A stretch of DNA of 8,048 nt from Bacteroidetes bacterium 4572_112 (lineage in GTDB: Bacteria; Bacteroidota; Bacteroidia; Bacteroidales; UBA1556), in the NCBI GenBank assembly GCA_002254285.1, contig NIUZ01000067.1:1-8048 (forward strand), in the 5' to 3' direction. Shown in pieces: positions 1 to 5,713 of the stretch; positions within the stretch are counted from its first letter, which is position 1; each line of letters begins with the position of its first letter. The position numbers and the translations under genes are program-made. The notes under the pieces are model-generated. The model did no database searches. It worked only from the letters and a program-made list of their open reading frames with translations, and was not told where the DNA came from.

Positions 1-1
1 A

Positions 2-1810
2 TCAGCACGAAAATACAGACCAATAACTTTCGACACAGTAATCGGTCAAGAGAGTATTACATCGACGCTAAAAAACTCAATTAAGAATAATCATTTAGCG
101 CAAGCATTTCTTTTTACTGGCCCTAGAGGAGTTGGTAAAACCACCTGTGCTCGTATTTTTGCAAAAACTATTAACTGCGAAAACCTGAACAAAGAAACTT
201 TAGAGCCTTGCGACAAATGCGAGTCTTGCGTTTCCTTCAATCAACAAAACTCTTTCAATATTCACGAGCTTGATGCTGCATCAAACAACTCTGTTGATGA
301 TATTAGGCGATTAGTGGAACAAGTGCGCATTCCACCACAAGTTGGAGCCTATAAAGTATATATTATTGATGAGGTTCATATGCTTTCATCAGCAGCCTTC
401 AACGCTTTCCTTAAAACATTAGAAGAGCCACCTTCGTATGCCAAGTTTATTCTTGCTACCACTGAGAAACACAAAATAATACCTACAATACTATCGCGTT
501 GTCAGATATACGATTTCAATAGAATAACTGTAAAAGACACTGCCAATTACCTTGCCTATGTTGCTAAAAGCGAAGGAATAGAAGCCGAAAAATCAGCATT
601 ACTTACCATGGCACAAAAGGCTGATGGCGCTATGCGTGACGCCCTTTCTATCTTTGACCAAATAGTTAGCTATACTGGCAAAACCATTACCTATAAAGAC
701 ACTATAGATAATCTTAACATTCTTGATGTAGAGTATTATTTTCAGATGGTAGATTTATTTTTAAGGGGTGATATTCCTAATACGCTTACAATTTACAACG
801 ACATTATTAGCAAAGGATTTGATGGTCTACACTTCATTAACGGCTTAGCAAGTCACTTACGTAACTTATTGGTTAGCAAAGATGCTCAAACAATATCATT
901 ATTTGAAACAAGTGATGACGTAAAGCAAAAGTATCAAGATCAAGCGAAATACTGTAGTATAAAATTCCTGATTTTCGCTATAGATTTATGCACTAAAGTA
1001 GATGTTAATTATAAAATTTCATCGGATAAAAGGTTATTAATTGAGCTTAATCTTATGAAAATGTGTAAGCTAGAAAAACCTTTTGAACAAGAAATAGTAG
1101 AAGCTCTTCCTGAAAAAAAAAATAGTGAAATAAGCAGCAAACCCACTAACACACCTAAAACACAAGCAATTACCAACACGCCTATAGTTAAAGAACAAAA
1201 AACTGTAGAAACTAATATTGTAGCAAAAACTACTGAAAGTAAGACCTCACCAACAGTGAGTGAAGTCAACCAACCAAAAAATATAGTAGCTGAGCCTGCT
1301 CAAGAAATACCTACAATTGACAATAGTGCAAAAATCACAAAGAAAAAGCGTAAAACAAGAGGTGTAAGTATTAAGCAAGGAATTAAGGAAGTTGCCGCAG
1401 AGGAAGAAATCAACCTTAATGATGCTCTGAATGAATCTTTTGACAAAGTAGAAAACGAAATTAAAATTGAGGAGCTTGAAAAAGCAATCAATAATTATAG
1501 AGAGTTAATACTTAAAGAACGACCTGCTTTTGCTGCTGCAATAACTTTTCAGAACATTGAATTAAAGCCAAATAATGAGATTCTTATTAAGCTAACAAGC
1601 GAGACGATGAACGACATTGAGTTTAAGTACGATATGCTATTGTATTTAAAAAATGAACTGAAAAATAAACAAATATCTATTTCTACACATATTGAACAAA
1701 TAAAAACTTCTGCTTCCAAAACAAGTAAGGACAAATATTACGATATGGTAAAAATAAATCCTAAGCTAGATGATTTGAGAAAGCAGTTAGACCTAGACTT
1801 TAAAGCATAG
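2..1810 (+). CDS. dnaX: DNA polymerase III subunit tau/gamma (clamp loader ATPase), 5' end cut by window edge
   Basis: This is the motor subunit of the replicative clamp loader, which uses ATP to load the sliding clamp on primed DNA and, as tau, ties the loader to the polymerase. The frame is open from base 2 and already reads SARKYRP, the usual DnaX N-terminus, so only about seven residues are missing; the ATG at 314 is internal. Numbering visible residues, I see Walker A GPRGVGKTT (40-48), a four-cysteine zinc module (C59, C70, C73, C76), Walker B DEVH (123-126), the SRC arginine-finger box (165-167) and sensor 2 GAMRDAL with R212. The clamp-loader collar domain ends near residue 355. A Lys/Thr/Pro-rich linker follows, then a roughly 120-residue C-terminal domain ending at TAG, as in full-length tau. 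An A10 run at the collar/linker junction may allow a short gamma form. The TPR gene starts 14 bases downstream. The identification is secure. Confidence 0.97.
   Translation, partial: SARKYRPITFDTVIGQESITSTLKNSIKNNHLAQAFLFTGPRGVGKTTCARIFAKTINCENLNKETLEPCDKCESCVSFNQQNSFNIHELDAASNNSVDDIRRLVEQVRIPPQVGAYKVYIIDEVHMLSSAAFNAFLKTLEEPPSYAKFILATTEKHKIIPTILSRCQIYDFNRITVKDTANYLAYVAKSEGIEAEKSALLTMAQKADGAMRDALSIFDQIVSYTGKTITYKDTIDNLNILDVEYYFQMVDLFLRGDIPNTLTIYNDIISKGFDGLHFINGLASHLRNLLVSKDAQTISLFETSDDVKQKYQDQAKYCSIKFLIFAIDLCTKVDVNYKISSDKRLLIELNLMKMCKLEKPFEQEIVEALPEKKNSEISSKPTNTPKTQAITNTPIVKEQKTVETNIVAKTTESKTSPTVSEVNQPKNIVAEPAQEIPTIDNSAKITKKKRKTRGVSIKQGIKEVAAEEEINLNDALNESFDKVENEIKIEELEKAINNYRELILKERPAFAAAITFQNIELKPNNEILIKLTSETMNDIEFKYDMLLYLKNELKNKQISISTHIEQIKTSASKTSKDKYYDMVKINPKLDDLRKQLDLDFKA
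1113..1122 (+). other. A10 slippery run at the tau/gamma junction of dnaX
   Basis: Ten consecutive A bases lie in the codons for E-K-K-N (visible residues 371-374), just after the collar domain. In the -1 frame (ribosomal -1 shift, or one extra A in the mRNA) the next codons are AAA then TAG at 1123-1125. In the +1 frame (one A lost) they are ATA GTG AAA and TAA at 1131-1133. Either slip therefore yields a protein of roughly 380 residues ending right after the ATPase and collar domains. In E. coli a -1 ribosomal frameshift, and in Thermus transcriptional slippage on an A run, make gamma at this place in dnaX. I see no Shine-Dalgarno-like stimulator or downstream hairpin here, which favours transcriptional slippage. 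Function is inferred. Confidence 0.6.
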
Positions 1811-1824
1811 ACCCTACAAACTAT

Positions 1825-3339
1825 ATGAATAACAAACTCATAGCATTCTTCATATTAACACTAATTGCTCATTTTAATAAGGCATATGCTATCATTGATT
1901 TTAATGAAAATTGCAAAAAAAGTTTTGAGTATACTATTGCTTTAGACCATGTAAAATCTATTGAATATCTATCAAAAGAAATAGCAGCAAACCCCAATAA
2001 CTCAGCAATTTCGTATATTAAAACATATGAAGCATTCTTAAACTATATTACTAATGGCAATCAGAAGTCGCTTGATGATTTTGATGATATTAAAGAAATA
2101 GCAATTGATAATATATCTGACGAAAGTGATGATAATCCTTATAAATTATACCTTTTAGCAGACATCTACCTTCAAGAATCTATAATTAGTAGTTTGCGTA
2201 AAAGTTACATTTCTGCCATATATCAGTACAAAAAATCCTATGGTATTATTAACGATAATATAGAGAAATTTCCTAATTTTATTCCCAATTACAAAACCCA
2301 TGGAATAAACCAAGTTGCAATAGGAAGTATCCCAAAGAACTATGGTTGGGCATTAAATATGCTTGGCATTAGTGGTGATGTATCTGAAGGTTTTATTAAC
2401 TTAGAGAAATCCGTAAGCTATACTAAAGATAATGATGAATATAACTACTTATTCATTGAAAGCATTCTCGTTTATACATTCTTATATGATAATTTTTCGA
2501 ATCAAAGTATAAAAAACAAAATTCTGGAAGATGCATATAATAATGATGATTTTGTTGAAAAGTACAAAAACAACCTCATGTATATTTTTGCAAGAACATC
2601 ATATTTTTTGCACAATAAACAAAATGATAAAGCAATAAAATCATTGGAAATCGTAAAAACAAATCCAACAAGGGTAAGTAATGATTTCTGTTTTTTAAAC
2701 TATCAATATGGACTTTGCTTGATTTATAAACTCGACTTTTCGTCATCAAAATACTTTACAACTTACATCAAAAATTATCCTGCCAATAATTATAAGGCAG
2801 CATCGCATCAAAAAATAGCATGGGCCAAATTACTATCTGACAACCTTAATAGATATAAAGCAGAAATGGTAATTATTAAGGATGTAGAGGCTGGATTTTA
2901 TGATTCGGACAAGCAGGCTAAGAAGGAAGCAAACTCCGAAGACATACCCAATGTTCACCTATTAAAAAGCCGAATGCTATTTGATGGCGGATATTATGAC
3001 AAAGCTATTAAAGAATTACAAAACGGACAAAATCTAAACAATTATACAAGCGACAGGAATAAAATTGAATACATATATCGACTTGGTAGAATTTACGACG
3101 AAAGTGATCATTTTGATAATGCAGAAAAATACTATCTGCAAACAATAGAGAAGGCTAGAGACAAGAAATACTTTTATGCTGCAAAATCAGCCTTACAATT
3201 GGGTTATAGATACGAAGAAATGGGCAAATTAGATAAAGCCAAAGAAATGTATGAACTTATCCTTAAGCTTGATTTTGATGAATATCAGAATGGAATAACA
3301 CAAAAAGCAAAAGCTGGCCTTAGCCGAATAAAAAACTAA
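1825..3339 (+). CDS. Secreted tetratricopeptide-repeat protein, TTC39/Iml2-like
   Basis: The 504-residue product starts with a signal peptide (short polar start, hydrophobic residues 5-15, AYA cleavage site near 20-22), so the mature part is probably periplasmic or at the outer membrane. Helical repeat character runs throughout. The clearest TPR units are at about 377-410, 414-447 and 453-486, with typical G-Y-Y-D-K-A, F-D-N-A and L-D-K-A turns. Residues about 160-195, with GSIP, then LGISGD and a following G-F-x-x-L-E, resemble the signature of the TTC39/Iml2 (DUF3808) TPR family; this is pattern recognition, not an alignment. No catalytic motif is visible, so a scaffold or binding role is the most that can be said. 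The start lies 14 bases after the dnaX stop, with no promoter between, which suggests co-transcription. No Shine-Dalgarno sequence precedes the ATG. Specific function is unknown. Confidence 0.85.
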   Translation: MNNKLIAFFILTLIAHFNKAYAIIDFNENCKKSFEYTIALDHVKSIEYLSKEIAANPNNSAISYIKTYEAFLNYITNGNQKSLDDFDDIKEIAIDNISDESDDNPYKLYLLADIYLQESIISSLRKSYISAIYQYKKSYGIINDNIEKFPNFIPNYKTHGINQVAIGSIPKNYGWALNMLGISGDVSEGFINLEKSVSYTKDNDEYNYLFIESILVYTFLYDNFSNQSIKNKILEDAYNNDDFVEKYKNNLMYIFARTSYFLHNKQNDKAIKSLEIVKTNPTRVSNDFCFLNYQYGLCLIYKLDFSSSKYFTTYIKNYPANNYKAASHQKIAWAKLLSDNLNRYKAEMVIIKDVEAGFYDSDKQAKKEANSEDIPNVHLLKSRMLFDGGYYDKAIKELQNGQNLNNYTSDRNKIEYIYRLGRIYDESDHFDNAEKYYLQTIEKARDKKYFYAAKSALQLGYRYEEMGKLDKAKEMYELILKLDFDEYQNGITQKAKAGLSRIKN

Positions 3340-3376
3340 TAAATATTTTTTTACAATATTTAAACCTGTTTTTTTT
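3340..3376 (+). terminator. Possible weak terminator after the TPR gene
   Basis: Directly after the stop codon, TAAATATT (3340-3347) can pair with AATATTTA (3355-3362) across a seven-base loop, and a T8 run lies at 3369-3376. The stem is all A/T and the T run begins six bases after it, so this would be a poor intrinsic terminator. It is the only candidate before the next promoter. Confidence 0.3.
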
Positions 3377-3396
3377 GCAATAAATTTCTAAATAAC

Positions 3397-3420
3397 GATT
3401 TAAAAAAAGATTTAAAAAAA
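3397..3420. repeat. Two tandem copies of GATTTAAAAAAA
   Basis: The 12-base unit GATTTAAAAAAA occurs twice head to tail (3397-3408 and 3409-3420), followed by one more A. Two A7 tracts spaced 12 bases apart could bend DNA upstream of the Crp/Fnr-type gene. In such AT-rich DNA it may equally be a replication-slippage product. The rest of the 3340-3587 gap is plain AT-rich DNA apart from the promoter and the inverted repeats listed separately. Confidence 0.6.
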
Positions 3421-3509
3421 AGTCTACTATTTATTATAATTTGAATACTAAGCATTTAAGTCTAGTATTATAACATAATAATTAAAAAATGTTATTTTTT
3501 ATAAAATAA

Positions 3510-3560
3510 TGTAAACAATATCATTTTTTCGTTATTTTTGTGAAGCAAATAACGTTTACA
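3510..3560. promoter_or_regulatory. Nested inverted repeats over the Crp/Fnr-type gene promoter
   Basis: Two perfect inverted repeats surround the -7 element. The inner one is CGTTATTT (3530-3537) and AAATAACG (3547-3554), with a nine-base spacer. The outer one is TGTAAAC (3510-3516) and GTTTACA (3554-3560), with arm centres 44 bases apart, about four helical turns. The left outer arm sits where a -33 element would be, and no TTTG is present there. A further AAATAACG lies at 3390-3397. The arrangement suggests operator sites, possibly for autoregulation. The binding protein is not known, and the arms do not look like classical CRP or FNR half-sites. Confidence 0.45.
3533..3540 (+). promoter_or_regulatory. 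Bacteroidota-type -7 promoter element for the Crp/Fnr-type gene
   Basis: TATTTTTG matches the TAnnTTTG consensus exactly. Transcription would start near 3545-3548, giving a leader of about 40 bases before the ATG at 3588. No TTTG or TTG is found at the expected -33 distance, so the promoter may be weak or depend on an activator. The leader holds no Shine-Dalgarno sequence. Confidence 0.5.
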
Positions 3561-3587
3561 ACTAAGTTAATATCAAATTAATATATT

Positions 3588-4274
3588 ATGGATTTAAATC
3601 AAACATGTAAAAATTGCAAATTCAGATCTCATCTATTCGATAAGTTATCTGATGAGCAATTACAGAAAGTATATAAAAACAAAAAATCCTCCCCAGTAAA
3701 AAAAGGGCAAATAATTGTTTCTTCGGGTGAGCCTATTAGAGAGTTTATTTACCTTGTGGAAGGTCTTGTTAAACTTCAAAAAATTGGAATCAAAGGTAAA
3801 GAACAGATTATTACCATTGCTAGACCAATGGATTTCATCAGTTTACTTTCTGTATTATCAAAAGACACATACGAATACACTATCACAGCTTTAGTGGACA
3901 GTGTAGTATGTAGAATTGAGTTGAACACCATAAGAATGATGCTTAGAGAGAATGGTGATTTCTCACTAGATATACTTCGCTACATTAGCAATACTGCTGA
4001 CGACATTATCAATCACACCTACGCTTTAAATAGCAAAAACCTAAGAGGTAGAATTGCAATGTTATTGGTTGAATTCTCAGAAAAATATTTCAATTCTAAC
4101 GATTTTATTTTACCAATGTCGAGAAAAGAAATTGCTGAAATGATAGATATGACTCCAGAAAACGTAATCAGAATTATGTCTGAATTCCGTAAAGATGGCG
4201 TAATAAAACTACGTAGCAAGCAAGTAGAGATTGTTAATATGGAGTTACTAAAAAAGATTCGTGATTTGGGTTAG
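3588..4274 (+). CDS. Crp/Fnr-family transcription regulator with N-terminal CxxC
   Basis: The 228-residue product has the standard two-domain layout: a cyclic-nucleotide-binding-like beta barrel (about 20-120), a long dimer helix (about 122-150) and a Crp-type winged helix (about 155-225). The helix-turn-helix spans about 177-201; E191 and R195 align with CRP E181/R185 and FNR E209/R213, which read the TGA core of half-sites, while CRP R180 is replaced by P190. The barrel lacks a convincing cAMP phosphate-binding cassette. C7 and C10 with C108 (VVCRI) occupy three of the four FNR iron-sulfur ligand positions; the fourth, FNR C29, would be L16. A redox- or NO-sensing role is therefore possible but unproven. 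It has its own promoter region with palindromes and ends at a strong terminator, so it is likely monocistronic. Family assignment is secure; target genes are unknown. Confidence 0.93.
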   Translation: MDLNQTCKNCKFRSHLFDKLSDEQLQKVYKNKKSSPVKKGQIIVSSGEPIREFIYLVEGLVKLQKIGIKGKEQIITIARPMDFISLLSVLSKDTYEYTITALVDSVVCRIELNTIRMMLRENGDFSLDILRYISNTADDIINHTYALNSKNLRGRIAMLLVEFSEKYFNSNDFILPMSRKEIAEMIDMTPENVIRIMSEFRKDGVIKLRSKQVEIVNMELLKKIRDLG

Positions 4275-4295
4275 AATCACATATAATACAAACCT

Positions 4296-4337
4296 AAAAC
4301 TTCCTTTATATTAGCTTATTAAGGAAGTTTTTTTTTT
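4296..4337 (+). terminator. Intrinsic terminator after the Crp/Fnr-type gene
   Basis: AAAACTTCCTT (4296-4306) pairs perfectly with AAGGAAGTTTT (4321-4331), an 11-bp stem with a 14-base loop. A run of ten T bases (4328-4337) overlaps the base of the stem and continues past it. This is a clear Rho-independent terminator. It ends only 22 bases before the ubiX ATG, so ubiX needs either readthrough or a promoter that I could not find. Confidence 0.85.
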
Positions 4338-4359
4338 GAACAATATTAAAATACATATT

Positions 4360-4929
4360 ATGAATAATAAGTCGAAAATTGTATTAGCTATTACTGGGGC
4401 TAGTGGTTCAATATATGCCAAACGTATAATTCATTATTTGGAAAAATATAGTGATCAATATGACAGTTTTAGTATTGTGTTTTCTAAAAATGCCAAAGAT
4501 GTATGGGAACATGAGTTAGGAAATAGTGATTTTGACAAGATAAATCATAAAGTATTTGCACCCAATGATTTTTATGCACCTTTTGCTAGCGGCTCTTCTG
4601 ATTATAATTGTATGATAATTTGCCCAGCATCAATGGGCAGTATTGGTAGAATTGCAAACGGAATTTCTGATGACCTAATAAGCCGTTCAGCAGATGTGAT
4701 ACTAAAAGAGCGAAAAAAACTAATAATTGTGGCCCGTGAAACACCCTATAATTTAATACATCTTCGTAATATGACTTCACTTACTGAGGCTGGAGCAATT
4801 ATTCTACCAGCAACACCTTCATTTTACTCAAAACCAAATAGTATTGACGAATTGGTAGACACTGTAGTATTAAGAATATTACAGATGGCTGGAATTGAAA
4901 CAAATACTTATAAGTGGGGAGAAAACTAA
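4360..4929 (+). CDS. ubiX: Flavin prenyltransferase UbiX
   Basis: UbiX joins a dimethylallyl group to FMN to make prenylated FMN, the cofactor of UbiD-type decarboxylases. The ATG at 4360 is chosen; the in-frame TTG at 4336 lies inside the T run of the preceding terminator. The resulting 189 residues are the normal family length. Visible family motifs are GASGS (13-17, FMN binding), CPASMGS (88-94), ISDDL (102-106), the A-D-V-x-L-K-E-R helix, RETP (126-129), and F-Y-x-x-P (155-159) followed by R172. Y156 and R172 keep the 16-residue spacing of the active-site Tyr/Arg pair known in Pseudomonas UbiX. The protein is soluble and cytosolic, probably a dodecamer like its relatives. No ubiD or quinone gene lies in the window, so the pathway served (ubiquinone-like, menaquinone or aromatic acid decarboxylation) cannot be told. 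Confidence 0.95.
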   Translation: MNNKSKIVLAITGASGSIYAKRIIHYLEKYSDQYDSFSIVFSKNAKDVWEHELGNSDFDKINHKVFAPNDFYAPFASGSSDYNCMIICPASMGSIGRIANGISDDLISRSADVILKERKKLIIVARETPYNLIHLRNMTSLTEAGAIILPATPSFYSKPNSIDELVDTVVLRILQMAGIETNTYKWGEN

Positions 4930-4936
4930 TTATTAA

Positions 4937-5413
4937 CTAGCGTATTACATAATAATCACTAAAATAGAACTTATCTTCGTGCTTACTAATCATTGCCTTT
5001 AAGGAAGTGAAATCCACATTAAGTTTTAATATATAATAATGAGTATCAGAGCCATTAATATTTACATTATAAAGCTCAAAATCCTTAGACTGATACTCCA
5101 TAGTATCACTATATAAAACAGAAACACCCATACTCGATTGAGAAAATAGCTTAAAATCTACGGTGAAAGAATCATCATCATTTTTAACTACAGACATTTT
5201 ATAAAGCGATGTATCAGAATCATAAATACTAATACTATATAGTACACTATCATTACTATTAAACGATTCTACACCATAATTTTTCTCAAAACCTTCAACA
5301 TTATCAAACTCTTGATAGAAACCTATATGAGCACTCGTATCAAGCATCAAAACTTGACCAAAAGCAAATATATGCACAAATAATCCCAAAAAAATTGCGG
5401 TTAAACGTTTCAT
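4937..5413 (-). CDS. Small secreted protein of unknown function
   Basis: The 158-residue product begins with a clean signal peptide: K2-R3, a hydrophobic core at 4-18 and a Bacteroidota-style AFG|Q cleavage site at 19/20. The mature chain of about 139 residues has no cysteine and no further membrane span. It is rich in Asp, Ser, Tyr and Asn with alternating hydrophobic residues (for example SISIY, FTVDFKLF, YYILKLNVDF), which suggests a mostly beta fold. There is no lipobox or C-terminal sorting domain, so periplasm or outside is the likely place. I recognise no family. The gene converges on ubiX, with seven bases between stop codons and no hairpin. A -7 promoter match and a hairpin-rich leader lie upstream, which supports a real, separately regulated gene. 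Confidence 0.8.
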   Translation of the reverse strand: MKRLTAIFLGLFVHIFAFGQVLMLDTSAHIGFYQEFDNVEGFEKNYGVESFNSNDSVLYSISIYDSDTSLYKMSVVKNDDDSFTVDFKLFSQSSMGVSVLYSDTMEYQSKDFELYNVNINGSDTHYYILKLNVDFTSLKAMISKHEDKFYFSDYYVIR

Positions 5414-5432
5414 ATTTATAGTGTTATTTTGG

Positions 5433-5516
5433 TGTTACATAAAATGTAACATGAGCAACAACTCATACTAAGCTGTCTGTTGATATTAGAATATTGTCTA
5501 TAGCTATAAACTATAG
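5433..5516 (-). promoter_or_regulatory. Hairpin-rich leader of the small secreted-protein gene
   Basis: Three inverted repeats lie in order in the predicted 5' untranslated region. CTATAG occurs at 5511-5516 and 5498-5503 with a seven-base loop. CTCAT (5462-5466) pairs with ATGAG (5451-5455) across six bases. TGTTACAT (5433-5440) pairs with ATGTAACA (5444-5451) across AAA. The last is a perfect 19-base palindrome ending 19 bases before the start codon (5411-5413). It could act as a DNA operator or, with its neighbours, as a structured mRNA leader. No known riboswitch is recognised. Confidence 0.45.
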
Positions 5517-5529
5517 TAGTTATACACCA

Positions 5530-5537
5530 CAAAGGTA
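5530..5537 (-). promoter_or_regulatory. -7 promoter element for the small secreted-protein gene
   Basis: Read on the minus strand, this is TACCTTTG, an exact TAnnTTTG match. Transcription would start near 5522-5525, giving a leader of about 110 bases. No good TTTG is seen at -33: the nearest TTG, at 5551-5553, is only 13 bases from the element. Confidence 0.45.
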
Positions 5538-5627
5538 TAAATAAAAAGAACAATATCAGCGTTTTTTTTGTTAATTATACTTATATATAGTAAACATTCG
5601 CTCTTTAAGTAAAGATTAAAAAATCGT

Positions 5628-5659
5628 TTTGGTATTAATCTATATATTTAGTATTTTTG
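5628..5659 (+). promoter_or_regulatory. Bacteroidota promoter (-33 TTTG, -7 TATTTTTG) for the LytTR regulator
   Basis: TTTG at 5628-5631 and TATTTTTG at 5652-5659 are separated by 20 bases, matching both halves of the Bacteroidota housekeeping promoter at good spacing. Transcription would start near 5664-5667, about 48 bases before the ATG at 5714. This is the best promoter in the window. Confidence 0.7.
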
Positions 5660-5695
5660 TCGATACAATCAAGTTATAAATCTAAATATCGACAA
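5657..5695. promoter_or_regulatory. 9-bp inverted repeat over the LytTR gene start site
   Basis: TTGTCGATA (5657-5665) and TATCGACAA (5687-5695) are perfect inverted repeats with a 21-base spacer. Arm centres are 30 bases apart, close to three helical turns. The left arm overlaps the end of the -7 element and the predicted start site, so most of it would not be in the mRNA; a DNA-level operator is more likely than an RNA hairpin. LytTR proteins usually bind direct repeats, so the ligand protein is open. Confidence 0.45.
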
Positions 5696-5713
5696 GTATA
5701 ATTATTCTTAATT

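Noticed and set aside
314..316. ATG at 314 as the start of dnaX
   Set aside because: The same frame is open back to base 2 and encodes the Walker A motif and zinc cysteines, so this methionine is internal.
1009..1734. Minus-strand open frames of 61-86 codons within dnaX
   Set aside because: They are antisense shadows of the coding strand with low-complexity Ser/Leu/Ile translations and no start signals or recognisable domains.
3492..3509. TTATTTT/AAAATAA inverted repeat before the Crp/Fnr-type gene
   Set aside because: It is all A/T with short arms and a four-base spacer, which is expected by chance in this very AT-rich gap, and it has no T run to make a terminator.
4336..4359. TTG start for ubiX adding eight residues
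   Set aside because: It lies within the T run of the upstream terminator, and the family's normal N-terminus fits the ATG at 4360.
4019..4780. Minus-strand open frames within the Crp/Fnr-type gene and ubiX
   Set aside because: Both overlap well-supported genes entirely and encode nothing recognisable.
5657..5668. TTGT-N4-ACAA as a Crp/Fnr-family half-site pair
   Set aside because: The arms are only four bases and lack the TGA core expected from the recognition helix; the longer 9-bp inverted repeat explains the left arm better.
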